Source: Tindallia californiensis
Lineage (GTDB): Bacteria > Bacillota > Clostridia > Peptostreptococcales > Tindalliaceae
NCBI RefSeq assembly: GCF_900107405.1
Contig: NZ_FNPV01000004.1
Span: forward strand, 124,001 to 188,000
Length of the DNA: 64,000 nt
Direction of reading: 5' to 3'
Part shown: one piece after another, positions 52,831-62,110 of the stretch
Position numbering within the stretch: the stretch's first letter is position 1
Layout: every line of letters starts with the position of its first letter
The notes under the pieces: model-generated
Seen by the model: only the letters and a program-made list of their open reading frames with translations
The model's database searches: none
What the model was told of the DNA's origin: nothing
Program-made: the position numbers and the translations under genes

Positions 52831-52859
52831 ATTTTACCTCTTCTCTTTCTCTCTGTCAA
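52831..52859 (-). promoter_or_regulatory. Consensus SigA promoter of cysK
   Basis: On the minus strand TTGACA (52859-52854), 17-bp spacer, TAAAAT (52836-52831). Confidence 0.88.
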
Positions 52860-53022
52860 GATTTTTTTATTTGTTTTTTTAGAAAGCATACACCCTGATA
52901 CAGATTGATGGCTGTGCTTAGCTTATTAATTCCATCAAAGCGGTAGTATTAAACAGGTAAAAATGGTACAATATCCAATGGAATAAGGGAATACCCTAAC
53001 ATCCCAAAGGAGATGAAACGGA

Positions 53023-53892
53023 ATGAAAGTGAATAAAGCGATTATTCCAGCCGCAGGTCTTGGAACAAGATTTTTGCCTGCAACAAAGGCTCAGCCTAAG
53101 GAAATGTTGCCAATTGTTGATAAGCCAACATTACAATATATAATAGAAGAGGCTGTAGATTCAGGTATTGAAGAAATTTTGATTATAACAGGAAGAAATA
53201 AGCAGTCGATTGAAGACCACTTTGATAAGTCCATTGAGCTGGAGCTGGAGTTAGAAAAAAAAGGAAAAGATGACCTGCTTCAAATTGTAAAAAATATTTC
53301 GGATATGGTGAATATCCACTATATCCGTCAAAAAGAACCGAAAGGCCTGGGACATGCTATTTATTGTGCCAAAAGCTTTATCGGCAACGAACCTTTTGCG
53401 GTGATGCTAGGTGACGATATTGTGGATGCTAAAACGCCCTGTCTTCAACAGATGACTTCTGTTTACAATGAATACAAAACAACGATTCTTGGAGTTCAGG
53501 AAGTCCCGAGATCAGAGGTGGACAAATATGGAATCGTGAATGGAAAAAGCATTGAAGATAATGTTTATAAAGTGAAAGATTTGATAGAAAAACCAGCGAT
53601 AGAAGAAGCTCCTACGAATATCGCTATATTGGGACGGTATATTATTAGCCCTAGCATTTTTAGCATTCTGGAACATACAAAACCTGGAAAGGGAGGCGAG
53701 ATTCAGCTGACGGATGCGTTAAAAACCTTAGCTCGCCAAGAAGCGATGTATGCTTATATCTTTGAAGGGAAACGATACGATGTAGGCGATAAAATGGGTT
53801 TTTTACAGGCGACGGTAGAATTTGCGCTCAAAAGAGAAGACTTAAAAGAACCCTTTAAGCAGTACCTTAAAGAATTTACAAAAGAACTCTAA
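53023..53892 (+). CDS. galU: UTP-glucose-1-phosphate uridylyltransferase
   Basis: Makes UDP-glucose from UTP and glucose-1-phosphate. The 289 residues carry the nucleotide-binding AAGLGTRFLPATKAQPKEMLP, the KEPKGLGHAI motif and the Lys in LIEKP, as in bacterial GalU. It leads a four-gene run with two glycosyltransferases and a GtrA-like flippase candidate, so its UDP-glucose probably feeds a lipid-linked glucosylation of a surface polymer. AAAGGAG lies upstream of the start; a TACAAT at 52967-52972 could be its -10. Confidence 0.95.
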   Translation: MKVNKAIIPAAGLGTRFLPATKAQPKEMLPIVDKPTLQYIIEEAVDSGIEEILIITGRNKQSIEDHFDKSIELELELEKKGKDDLLQIVKNISDMVNIHYIRQKEPKGLGHAIYCAKSFIGNEPFAVMLGDDIVDAKTPCLQQMTSVYNEYKTTILGVQEVPRSEVDKYGIVNGKSIEDNVYKVKDLIEKPAIEEAPTNIAILGRYIISPSIFSILEHTKPGKGGEIQLTDALKTLARQEAMYAYIFEGKRYDVGDKMGFLQATVEFALKREDLKEPFKQYLKEFTKEL

Positions 53893-53927
53893 AGAGTGAT
53901 GACACGATAAAGAGAAAGGCTATCAAA

Positions 53928-55466
53928 ATGAATGTAAAAGCAGAGTATTTTGAACAAATCAAAGGCTGGGTTTCAAAATGGCCGCTGCACCCTCTTATTC
54001 AAGGGGGGTGCGGTCTTTTTGCCTTGTTGATTATTATGTTGGGGGTTTTTCAACGAGGTCCGGAAGTACTAAAATATCCCGCCACCTTTTTATTAATATA
54101 TTCATTGCTGCTGGCTGGTTTATGGATAGGGGTGTCAGCCATTATAGAAAGATTTACATGGTTGCAAAAGCCTTTTGTTTTTCCGGCAGCTGTCACAGGC
54201 CTTGCTTTTGTTCCTCGTTATCTATGGATAAGACTAGTAGAGACAACACCTATGTGGGATTTTGCCAGATACTATCATTATGCTATATCGATCGTTAATG
54301 GCAATCCAGAAGCAATCGCTGACATTCGAGGCGTATTTCCTCATCTGACTGGGTATCCACTGATTCTTTCCTATGTATTTCGCTTTTTTGGAACAGAAGT
54401 GGCGATTGCTCGTTGGTTTAACCTTATTTGCACACTGCTGACCATTCTGCTAGTATATCAGCTGGGTAAGGTGATGTTTTCACCTAAGGCAGGAAGAATA
54501 GCGGCAATCATGGTTGCTTTATGGCCGGGCCAGATATTTTACATATCCGTATTAGCCGCCGAACATCTATTTACGATGCAGTTACTGTTCGTCTTGTTGC
54601 TGTTTTGTTATATGGTTAAAGGAGAGCCTAGCGGAAAATCCTTTGGATGGGCGATTGCTACAGGAGTAATGCTGACAATGGCACATATTGTAAGGCCTGT
54701 TGCTTCTTTGTTATTTCCGGCTTTTTTTCTATACTTACTAATTGCTCCTGCATCAAAAGGATCTGTTTTGACAAATGAAACAGAGGGAAGGCCAGGATGT
54801 TGTGACCGAAAAGTACTTTTTCGAAGAGCTTCCTTATTGGTAGTCATTGTATTTATATTTTGGGGGACTTTGCAGGGTTTAAATCGGATCTATGAGCCAC
54901 AGGTACAAGTACCACTGGGAAAAACCGGTGCTGGTTTTAATCTTTATGTAGGTACCAATAAAGATTTTCAAGGAATGTGGAATGCGGAAGATTGGGAAAT
55001 AATAGAGGAATTTCAATACGATTTTGACAGGATACATCAAGAAGCTTGGGATCGAGGAATGGAAAGAATACAGGAAGACTATACCGAGTTTCTTTTGCTG
55101 GCTGAACAAAAATTTTCTATTCAATGGGCTGTTTCGGAATATGGTCTTTACTGGGGATTGTTGGGAACAGACAGAGTGACAGCGGTCAGCCTCTGGGCAG
55201 AAGAATATCGACAAGAACTTCAAATAGCATCCCAAGTTTTTTATTTAAGTCTTTTTTGGTTGATTTTGCTGAATGCACGAAAAGAAATAAAGAAGTTCCA
55301 GGCTACTCCTGCTGATTTGATAGGAATCCTTTTTTTTGGATTTATTGCGATGCACACGTTAATAGAAGTTCAGTCTCGTTACCATCACAGCCTTATTCCT
55401 TTGTTTATTCTATTAGCAGTAGGACCATTAAAGATAGAAAAAATACCGTCTTTGAAGCAAAAATGA
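53928..55466 (+). CDS. Polytopic membrane glycosyltransferase (GT39/ArnT-like)
   Basis: A 512-residue protein with about 11-12 hydrophobic segments and the GT-C fold pattern. An acidic motif sits in the first outside loop (TPMWDFARYYHYA, with Asp). The positive HIVRPVASLLFPAFF and the soluble stretch ~300-400 follow the Pmt/ArnT plan. GT-C enzymes move a sugar from a polyprenyl phosphate to an acceptor on the outer face of the membrane. The next genes encode the enzyme making the lipid-linked sugar (GtrB-like) and a GtrA-like protein, completing a three-part glucosylation system. Acceptor unknown, perhaps teichoic acid or a glycoprotein. Confidence 0.8.
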   Translation: MNVKAEYFEQIKGWVSKWPLHPLIQGGCGLFALLIIMLGVFQRGPEVLKYPATFLLIYSLLLAGLWIGVSAIIERFTWLQKPFVFPAAVTGLAFVPRYLWIRLVETTPMWDFARYYHYAISIVNGNPEAIADIRGVFPHLTGYPLILSYVFRFFGTEVAIARWFNLICTLLTILLVYQLGKVMFSPKAGRIAAIMVALWPGQIFYISVLAAEHLFTMQLLFVLLLFCYMVKGEPSGKSFGWAIATGVMLTMAHIVRPVASLLFPAFFLYLLIAPASKGSVLTNETEGRPGCCDRKVLFRRASLLVVIVFIFWGTLQGLNRIYEPQVQVPLGKTGAGFNLYVGTNKDFQGMWNAEDWEIIEEFQYDFDRIHQEAWDRGMERIQEDYTEFLLLAEQKFSIQWAVSEYGLYWGLLGTDRVTAVSLWAEEYRQELQIASQVFYLSLFWLILLNARKEIKKFQATPADLIGILFFGFIAMHTLIEVQSRYHHSLIPLFILLAVGPLKIEKIPSLKQK

Positions 55467-55495
55467 TATGATTAGCTGGAAAGGGAGTTTTTGCA

Positions 55496-56503
55496 ATGAA
55501 AAAACCGCATATCTCGATTGTTGTTCCTATGTATAATGAAAGTGAAGTAGCAGAAACTTGCTATCAGCGTCTTAAGGCAGTGATGGAACAATACCAGGAA
55601 GAATTTAGGCATGAACTGATTTTTGTGAATGATGGCAGCATGGATGATACGTTGTCTATTATTAAAGCCTTAGCGAAAGAAGACGATTGCCTGAGAGTAA
55701 TCAACTTTGCCAGAAACTTTGGTCACCAGATTGCTGTAACAGCAGGTATTCATCGTGCTACCGGAGATGCTGTTGTTGTTATTGATGCTGATATGCAAGA
55801 CCCTCCAGAACTAATTCCGGATATGGTTGCTCAGTGGAAAGAAGGCTACCATGTTGTTTATGGACAGCGGCAGAAGCGAGAAGGAGAAACCTGGTTCAAG
55901 CTGGCTACAGCGAAAGGCTTTTACCGTATTCTTAACAAGATGACAGAAGTGGTCATACCTATGGATACAGGCGATTTTCGTTTAATAGATCGAAAAGTAG
56001 TAGATGTCTTTAAAAATATGCCAGAACGAAGTCGTTTTATTCGTGGAATGGTGAGCTGGATAGGATTTAAACAAAAAGCCTTGCTCTATGAACGAAAAGA
56101 ACGATTTGCAGGAGAAAGTAAATATCCATTACATAAGATGCTGAAGCTGGCAGCCGATGGAATTTTAGCTTTTTCCGGCAAGCCTGTAGAATGGATCCGT
56201 AATAGTGGTTTGGTGATTACAGGAATATCAAAAATGATGTTTTTTATATGGTTGATTCTATTGCTTTTGGGAGATGCCTCCTTGCTGTTTTATAATGGCT
56301 GGCATAGTGTTTTAGGGATTCTTATAGGCATACAGTTACTGGCGATGGGAATACTGGGTGAATATTTACTTCGGGTTTATGATGAAGTAAGAAATCGACC
56401 ACTATACATTATAGATGAAGAAATACCTGCAAGGAAGGCTCGCACAGGACCAAGAGACTGGGAGCAAAAGACTTTTGGCAAAATCGATATGGAAGCCGAC
56501 TAA
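55496..56503 (+). CDS. GtrB-like polyprenyl-phosphate glycosyltransferase (GT2)
   Basis: A 335-residue membrane-bound GT-A enzyme that transfers glucose from UDP-glucose to undecaprenyl phosphate. It begins with ISIVVPMYNESEVAE and has FVNDGSMDDT, the metal-binding DADMQDPPELI and FAGESKYPLHKM near the membrane. Two C-terminal TM segments (MMFFIWLILLLLGDASLLF and LGILIGIQLLAMGILGEYLLRVY) match GtrB/YfdH. AAAGGGAG lies upstream of the ATG. Downstream GtrA-like gene starts 19 bases after its stop. UDP-glucose comes from GalU. Confidence 0.93.
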   Translation: MKKPHISIVVPMYNESEVAETCYQRLKAVMEQYQEEFRHELIFVNDGSMDDTLSIIKALAKEDDCLRVINFARNFGHQIAVTAGIHRATGDAVVVIDADMQDPPELIPDMVAQWKEGYHVVYGQRQKREGETWFKLATAKGFYRILNKMTEVVIPMDTGDFRLIDRKVVDVFKNMPERSRFIRGMVSWIGFKQKALLYERKERFAGESKYPLHKMLKLAADGILAFSGKPVEWIRNSGLVITGISKMMFFIWLILLLLGDASLLFYNGWHSVLGILIGIQLLAMGILGEYLLRVYDEVRNRPLYIIDEEIPARKARTGPRDWEQKTFGKIDMEAD

Positions 56504-56522
56504 GCATTCAGGAGGAAAAAGA

Positions 56523-56930
56523 ATGTCTTTAGAGGAAAAAATCCGGCATTACAGCTTATACATTATTTTCGGTGTTATAACAACAGTGGTGAATTTGGTC
56601 GTTTTCAGGATCTTTCTTGAAGTGGGGCTTCATTATACGGTGAGTGCTACGATTGCATTTGTTATCGCTGTACTGACCGCATACTATACGAATAAAACCT
56701 GGGTTTTTGGGAGTCAGACAAAAGGCGTAAAAAATGTATGGAAAGAACTTGTCAGTTTCTTTAGTGCTCGTATATTTACGTATTTTGTTGATATAGCCGG
56801 ATTGTTGTTATTAGTGGAAGCCTTGAGGCAAGATCCTTTTCTTAGCAAACTGCTAATGAACATTGTGGTAGTGATATTAAACTATATTCTTAGCCGCTGG
56901 GTAGTATTTAAAGCAAAGCAGGAATATTGA
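56523..56930 (+). CDS. GtrA-like flippase protein
   Basis: A 135-residue protein with four hydrophobic segments and the GtrA family pattern (YIIFGVITTVVNLVVFR; AFVIAVLTAYYTNKTWVFGS; FFSARIFTYFVDI; LNYILSRWVVFK). GtrA proteins are thought to flip polyprenyl-linked glucose across the membrane. An in-frame upstream start at 56415 is rejected: AGGAGG stands just before 56523 and the extra residues overlap the GtrB gene. Last gene of the galU run. Confidence 0.93.
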   Translation: MSLEEKIRHYSLYIIFGVITTVVNLVVFRIFLEVGLHYTVSATIAFVIAVLTAYYTNKTWVFGSQTKGVKNVWKELVSFFSARIFTYFVDIAGLLLLVEALRQDPFLSKLLMNIVVVILNYILSRWVVFKAKQEY

Positions 56931-56957
56931 AAAAGCGCTTTTTAAGCGTTTTTTTTA
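56931..56957 (+). terminator. Terminator of the galU glycosylation run
   Basis: CGCTT / AAGCG stem with flanking A and T runs, ending in eight T, one base after the stop codon. Confidence 0.75.
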
Positions 56958-56978
56958 TACAAAGACTCAGCTGGTCGC

Positions 56979-57007
56979 TTGACAGGAGTCATGAAAGAAT
57001 TTAGAAT
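56979..57007 (+). promoter_or_regulatory. SigA promoter of the his operon
   Basis: TTGACA at 56979-56984, 17-bp spacer, TAGAAT at 57002-57007. The leader to hisZ is only ~57 nt, too short for a histidine T-box. Confidence 0.88.
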
Positions 57008-57070
57008 AGGAACATGTCGAAAAACAGTTTAACGATTTAGCGCACTAAAGCGTGAAAGGGGATGTGACTG

Positions 57071-58300
57071 GTGGATAAAAGAAAAGTTTTCTTGCCACAA
57101 GGTGTGCAGGACTTATTGATAGATGATTGTTTGTTGCGAAGAAAAATGGAAGATCATTTAATGGAAACCTTTAACCAATGGGGCTATATGGAAGTTAGCA
57201 GTCCGACCTTGGAGTACTATGACTTATTTACAAAACCGCCTATGTTAGCGGACGGAGACAATATGTTTAAGATGATTGATACCAACGGAAAAATTTTGGT
57301 GATGCGGCCAGACTGTACGATTCCGATCGCTAGGATGGTTGCAACTAAAATGAAAAATTTTGTTTATCCATTAAAGCTATGCTATGTAGAAAATGTGTAT
57401 CGAATTGATAAAGAACAATCAGATCAGAAACGGGAATTTAGACAGGCGGGTGTTGAACTGTTTGGGGTTTCCTCTGTTAAAGGAGATGCCGAAATACTTG
57501 TCACAGCCATCGAGTCTCTAAAATCCATGGGGTTAGAAAATTTAACCGTAGAATTAGGGCATATGAAATTCCTAGGTGCTATCTTTGATTCTCTTCAACT
57601 AGATAAAGAGCTAAAGCATCAATTGCTTCGATTGCTGGAAGAAAAAAATATTATAGGTATTAAAGAAATGACAGAAATGTATGGTATAGACCAGGAAATG
57701 GCACAGCTTTTAATAAGGCTTCCTCGCATGTTTGGAACCCCGCAGGAGGTTTTGTCAGAAGCAAAGAAATACTATTTAACAAAAGAAATGGAAGAAGCCT
57801 TAGAAGAACTTCAAAGAACTATTGAAATGGTTCAGAAATATGGTTTAGGCGAATGTTTGGGGATAGATTTAGGAATGGTAAGCCAACTGGAATATTATAC
57901 AGGGATTACTTTCAAAGGGTTTACGAAAGATTTAGGGGCGGTTATTCTTAGTGGAGGTCGATATGATAAATTGTTGGGGAAATTTGGCATGGACTGTACA
58001 GCTACCGGCTTTGCTATTGTTGTTAATAAACTGACAAAGGCTCTTAAAATACAAGGAAATGTAGATGTGCCCCGTCGAAAACATATTCTTATCTTGGATA
58101 GTCAGTACAGAGCAGGAGCTGTTAAAGAAGCGGTAGATGCTTTACGACAGGGTGGTAATATTGTCGAATTTTGTATGCTGAAAGATCATGAGGAAATTCG
58201 GGAATATATGGAACGTCGCCAGGTAGATGAATTGGTCCGCATTCATGTAGATGGTCAGATAGAAAATATTTCTATCCATGAAAACTCGGAGAATAGATAA
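57071..58300 (+). CDS. hisZ: ATP phosphoribosyltransferase regulatory subunit
   Basis: A 409-residue paralogue of histidyl-tRNA synthetase that lacks aminoacylation and forms the hetero-octameric ATP-PRT with short HisG, giving histidine feedback control. The class II synthetase-like core shows VSSPTLEYYDLFTK, VMRPDCTIPIARM and GLGECLGIDLGMVSQLEYYTGITFKG. GTG start with AAAGGGG 10 bases upstream. First gene of hisZGDCBHAF. Its presence fits the short HisG that follows. Confidence 0.95.
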   Translation: MDKRKVFLPQGVQDLLIDDCLLRRKMEDHLMETFNQWGYMEVSSPTLEYYDLFTKPPMLADGDNMFKMIDTNGKILVMRPDCTIPIARMVATKMKNFVYPLKLCYVENVYRIDKEQSDQKREFRQAGVELFGVSSVKGDAEILVTAIESLKSMGLENLTVELGHMKFLGAIFDSLQLDKELKHQLLRLLEEKNIIGIKEMTEMYGIDQEMAQLLIRLPRMFGTPQEVLSEAKKYYLTKEMEEALEELQRTIEMVQKYGLGECLGIDLGMVSQLEYYTGITFKGFTKDLGAVILSGGRYDKLLGKFGMDCTATGFAIVVNKLTKALKIQGNVDVPRRKHILILDSQYRAGAVKEAVDALRQGGNIVEFCMLKDHEEIREYMERRQVDELVRIHVDGQIENISIHENSENR

Positions 58301-58334
58301 GGGAGAATAGAGAACAGATAAGGAAGTGGATAAG

Positions 58335-58979
58335 ATGCAGGGAAAAATAAGATTGGCCCTTACCAAAGGGCGTTTGGAAAAAGACACGGTTCAACTTCTT
58401 GAAAAAGCGGGCCTTAATATGGAAACAATTAAAAATCCTCAGCGCAAATTGATTCTGGATATTCCTGGATATCCATTGGAGATCATATTGTTGAAGGGCA
58501 GCGATGTTGCCACCTATGTAGAACACGGAGTAGCCGATTTAGGGGTGGTTGGGAAAGATGTTTTACTCGAAAAACCAAAGCCTGTATATGAAGTGGCTGA
58601 TTTAGGCTTTGGCGCCTGTCGAATGGCGGTGGCAGGGGAAACATCCCTTTGTCCTGATAACAAAAAGCTACTAAGAATAGCAAGTAAATATCCGAAGATT
58701 GCGAGAGAACATTTTGAAAGAAAGGGTCAGTCGGTAGAAATTATTGAACAGCAGGGGTCGGTGGAGTTAGCTCCGCTGATGGGTCTTTCGGATGTGATTG
58801 TTGATATTGTTGAAACTGGAAATACATTGAAAGCCAATGGATTAATCGTTTTGGAAGAGATTGTTCATATTAGTGCCCGACTGATTGTGAATAAGGTAAG
58901 CTATAAAACAAGAAGAATAGAAGTAAACGCATTGATTGATTTGTTAGAAAAACAAGTGAGAATAAGGAGGGAACAATGA
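58335..58979 (+). CDS. hisG: ATP phosphoribosyltransferase, short form
   Basis: First committed step of histidine synthesis (PRPP + ATP). The 214-residue short form lacks the C-terminal ACT-like regulatory domain and needs HisZ. It has IRLALTKGRLEKDT, GVADLGVVGKD and the PRPP loop IVDIVETGNTLKANGL. The ATG at 58335 has AAGGA at suitable distance; a GTG at 58326 is too close to it. The stop overlaps hisD (ATGATGA). Confidence 0.97.
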   Translation: MQGKIRLALTKGRLEKDTVQLLEKAGLNMETIKNPQRKLILDIPGYPLEIILLKGSDVATYVEHGVADLGVVGKDVLLEKPKPVYEVADLGFGACRMAVAGETSLCPDNKKLLRIASKYPKIAREHFERKGQSVEIIEQQGSVELAPLMGLSDVIVDIVETGNTLKANGLIVLEEIVHISARLIVNKVSYKTRRIEVNALIDLLEKQVRIRREQ

Positions 58980-60268
58980 TGAGAATCGTCGACTGGAAAG
59001 ATTCGGAAGGAGAAACTTATTTGGAGGCCCTCCAGAAAAGACAGCAAGCAACCAATAGAGAAATAGAGGTCAAGGTTCGGGAATTGTTGGAAGAAGTTAA
59101 GAAAAAGGGAAATTCAGCTGTGTTAGAAATGACGGCAACCTTTGATAAAGCTCATTTAACAGAAGAAACCATGAAAGTAAGCTCTGAAGAAATAGAGAAA
59201 GCTGTGAACAAAGTAGATAAGGCGTATCTAAAAGCGATTCGACGAGCGCAAGAAAAAATCAGCCGGTTTCATGAGCGTCAACGTCAGCTTTCCTGGTTTG
59301 AGAATCCCGAAACTGGCGTCACCTTGGGACAAAAGGTAACGCCTTTAGAATGTGTTGGGATTTATGTTCCTGGTGGTACGGCGGCGTACCCTTCATCCGT
59401 GCTGATGAATGCCGTACCAGCAAAAGTGGCTGGAGTAGAAAGAATCGTTATGACAACGCCACCGGATCAAGAAGGTAAAGTAAATCCTGTTATTTTAGCG
59501 GCTGCTTTTATAGCAGGAGTTGATGAAATATATAAAATTGGAGGTGCTCAGGCGATTGGAGCCATGGCTTTTGGAACAGCAACGCTTCCGAAAGTAGATA
59601 AAATTACTGGTCCGGGCAATCAATATGTGGCAACGGCAAAAAAAATGGTTTATGGGCAGGTAGATATCGATATGATAGCAGGTCCAAGTGAAATATTGGT
59701 GATTGCCGATGAAAACGCTGATCCAGCCTATGTAGCCGCTGACTTGCTTTCGCAGGCAGAGCATGACGAATTGTCGTCGGCCATTTGTATCACCACCAAT
59801 AGACTAGTGGCAGAAAAAGTGCTTAAACAACTAGAAAGACAACTTAAAAAGCTGGAACGACAGGCTATTGCAAGAAAATCCATGGAAAACTATGGTGGCA
59901 TCTGGGTGGTTGATTCACTGGAAAAAGCAGTTTCAATTTCAAACCGATTAGCCCCAGAACATTTAGAACTTTGTGTAGAGAAACCATTTGAATTATTGGA
60001 AAAAATAAAACATGCAGGTGCGATTTTTATGGGCCATTATTCACCAGAACCGCTTGGTGATTATATAGCGGGCCCTAATCATGTATTACCAACGGAAGGA
60101 ACCGCCCGCTTCTATTCACCTCTTTCAGTGGAGGATTTCGTGAAAAAAAGCAGTATTATATCTTATACTCGGGAAGCTATGGAAAAGGTAGCTGATGATG
60201 TGATTCTAATGGCTGAAGAGGAAGGACTTCAAGCTCATGGGCAAGCCATTCGTATAAGAAGACGGTAA
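58976..60268 (+). CDS. hisD: Histidinol dehydrogenase
   Basis: Oxidises L-histidinol to histidine in two NAD+-dependent steps, with Zn. The 430-residue protein carries PLECVGIYVPGGTAAYPSSVLMN, TGPGNQYVATAKKMVYG, IDMIAGPSEIL and AEHDELSSAI, all standard. It overlaps hisG by four bases. AAGGAGG lies upstream; either of two tandem ATG codons (58976 or 58979) may start it. Confidence 0.97.
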   Translation: MMRIVDWKDSEGETYLEALQKRQQATNREIEVKVRELLEEVKKKGNSAVLEMTATFDKAHLTEETMKVSSEEIEKAVNKVDKAYLKAIRRAQEKISRFHERQRQLSWFENPETGVTLGQKVTPLECVGIYVPGGTAAYPSSVLMNAVPAKVAGVERIVMTTPPDQEGKVNPVILAAAFIAGVDEIYKIGGAQAIGAMAFGTATLPKVDKITGPGNQYVATAKKMVYGQVDIDMIAGPSEILVIADENADPAYVAADLLSQAEHDELSSAICITTNRLVAEKVLKQLERQLKKLERQAIARKSMENYGGIWVVDSLEKAVSISNRLAPEHLELCVEKPFELLEKIKHAGAIFMGHYSPEPLGDYIAGPNHVLPTEGTARFYSPLSVEDFVKKSSIISYTREAMEKVADDVILMAEEEGLQAHGQAIRIRRR

Positions 60269-60304
60269 TGTTGTGATGAAATTCCGGAAAGGAGTTTTCA
60301 TAAA

Positions 60305-61405
60305 ATGGAAAAAAGAAAAAAAGTAAATATAAAACAATTACTTCGGAAAAACATTCAGAAATTAGAACCATACCAGGTAATAGCAGAAGTTCCAGCGATT
60401 AAACTGGATGCTAATGAAAACAATTGGCTGGCTGGTTGTTTTCAGGAAAGATTGGCCGAGAAAATAAAGAACATTCCATTGCATCAATATCCAGATACAA
60501 ATTGTTTGGAATTAAGGCAGAAGTTGGCAGCTGTTCATGGAATAAAAGAAGAAAATGTTTTGACCGGGGTTGGCTCTGATCAAATTATTGCTTGGTTGGT
60601 ACAAGCTTTTGTCGGTTCGGAAGACCGTGTTACTACCATGAATCCAACCTTTGGAATGTATGGGATTAACACCATGATGGTGGGTGGAAAACTGATTGAA
60701 ATTCCTTTAGATGAAGAGCTTCAATTTCAGCCAGAAATCTTTCTAAAATCAATTCTCGAGGAAAAACCTAAATTGGTGTTTATCACAAATCCTAACAATC
60801 CAACGGGTGGAGTTATTGAAGACTATTTGTTAAATAAATTACTGGAAGAGATACCGGAAGATGTTGTGATCGTTGCTGATGAAGCTTATTATGAATTTTA
60901 TGGAAAAACCCTGGCGAATCGCATTGCAGAGCATCAGAATCTTATTGTTTTAAGAACCCTTTCAAAGGCATATGGACTGGCTGGAGCAAGGGTGGGCTAT
61001 GCATTAGCGTCACAAACAATGATTGATGCGGTTTCTCGCGTGAAACCACCTTATCATATGAGTTGTTTAGATCAGGCAGCCGGATTGGTATGTTTAGATA
61101 TGATGTCAGAAGTAAAAGAATCACTGGTTAATACAGTAAAATGGCGACAATATCTGGAAACCTTTTTTTCGCAGTTAAAACAACAAGGGAAAGATAAAAC
61201 CTTAAAAGTATTTCCCTCCTATACAAACTTTATTTTACTGAAAACCGTTCATGCAGAAGGTTTGATAGAAAAGTTGCAAGAAAATGAGATTAGTGTTCGT
61301 GGATATGGCAAAGAAGGGATATTGGCAAACAGTCTAAGGGTGACGGTAGGAACTGAAGTGGAGAATCGGAAATTGCAACAGGTAATAGACGCATACTATG
61401 GGTAA
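60305..61405 (+). CDS. hisC: Histidinol-phosphate aminotransferase
   Basis: Converts imidazole-acetol phosphate to histidinol phosphate with glutamate. The 366-residue PLP fold-type I enzyme has KLDANENNW, TNPNNPTGG, the PLP-contact ADEAYYEF and the Lys in RTLSKAYGLAGARVGYA. AAAGGAG lies upstream of the ATG. The following hisB start lies 13 bases past the hisC stop. Confidence 0.95.
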   Translation: MEKRKKVNIKQLLRKNIQKLEPYQVIAEVPAIKLDANENNWLAGCFQERLAEKIKNIPLHQYPDTNCLELRQKLAAVHGIKEENVLTGVGSDQIIAWLVQAFVGSEDRVTTMNPTFGMYGINTMMVGGKLIEIPLDEELQFQPEIFLKSILEEKPKLVFITNPNNPTGGVIEDYLLNKLLEEIPEDVVIVADEAYYEFYGKTLANRIAEHQNLIVLRTLSKAYGLAGARVGYALASQTMIDAVSRVKPPYHMSCLDQAAGLVCLDMMSEVKESLVNTVKWRQYLETFFSQLKQQGKDKTLKVFPSYTNFILLKTVHAEGLIEKLQENEISVRGYGKEGILANSLRVTVGTEVENRKLQQVIDAYYG

Positions 61406-61418
61406 AGGGGCTGCCGAA

Positions 61419-62021
61419 ATGAAAAGTCGCATAGGAGAGGTAAGCAGGCATACAGCGGAAACAAAAGTAACCATACTCATTAACATGGATGGAACAGGTG
61501 AAAAAGAGATTCATTCAGGAATTGGTTTTTTTGACCATATGCTTGAACAGATAGCAAAGCATGGACGAATGGACTTAAGAGTACAGGCAGAAGGGGATCT
61601 TCACGTTGATAATCATCATACGGTGGAAGACATCGGAATTGTGTTGGGACAAGCTATTAGGGAAGCCTTGAAGGATAAAACCAATGTGGTAAGGTATGCC
61701 TGTGTTCATACACCAATGGATGAAGCACTATCCAGAGTCACTTTGGATTTAAGCGGGAGACCATATTTACATTTTGATGTTGCCTTTCAGGCAGATCGTA
61801 CAGGAAACTTTGAAGTTCAACTGGTACGGGAGTTCTTTAGAGCAGTGGCACAACATGCTGGAATAACCTTACATATTACCACTCTTTATGGAGAAAATGA
61901 CCATCACATCATAGAAACCATTTTCAAAGCCTTTGGCCGTGCCATGGATGAAGCTACGGTAGTGGATCAGCGAATTAATGGTCCTCTTTCGACGAAAGGA
62001 AGTTTATCTGACGACTACTAA
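61419..62021 (+). CDS. hisB: Imidazoleglycerol-phosphate dehydratase
   Basis: Removes water from imidazoleglycerol phosphate. The 200-residue monofunctional enzyme has no phosphatase domain. Two Mn-binding HHxxE motifs are seen (DNHHTVEDIG and DHHIIETIFK), with FFDHML near the start. ATG at 61419 follows AAAGGGG; an in-frame ATG at 61398 inside hisC is less likely. A histidinol-phosphatase gene is not found in the window. Confidence 0.96.
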   Translation: MKSRIGEVSRHTAETKVTILINMDGTGEKEIHSGIGFFDHMLEQIAKHGRMDLRVQAEGDLHVDNHHTVEDIGIVLGQAIREALKDKTNVVRYACVHTPMDEALSRVTLDLSGRPYLHFDVAFQADRTGNFEVQLVREFFRAVAQHAGITLHITTLYGENDHHIIETIFKAFGRAMDEATVVDQRINGPLSTKGSLSDDY

Positions 62022-62110
62022 AACTTCCTCTTTAATACACTAAGTATCTGCCTAAGTATCTACCGCTAAATGATACCCTTGGGTCAGCTACTATCATTGG
62101 AGGTGTAGGT

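Noticed and set aside
56415-56522. N-terminal extension of the GtrA-like protein
   Set aside because: It overlaps the GtrB-like gene in another frame and AGGAGG stands just before the ATG at 56523.
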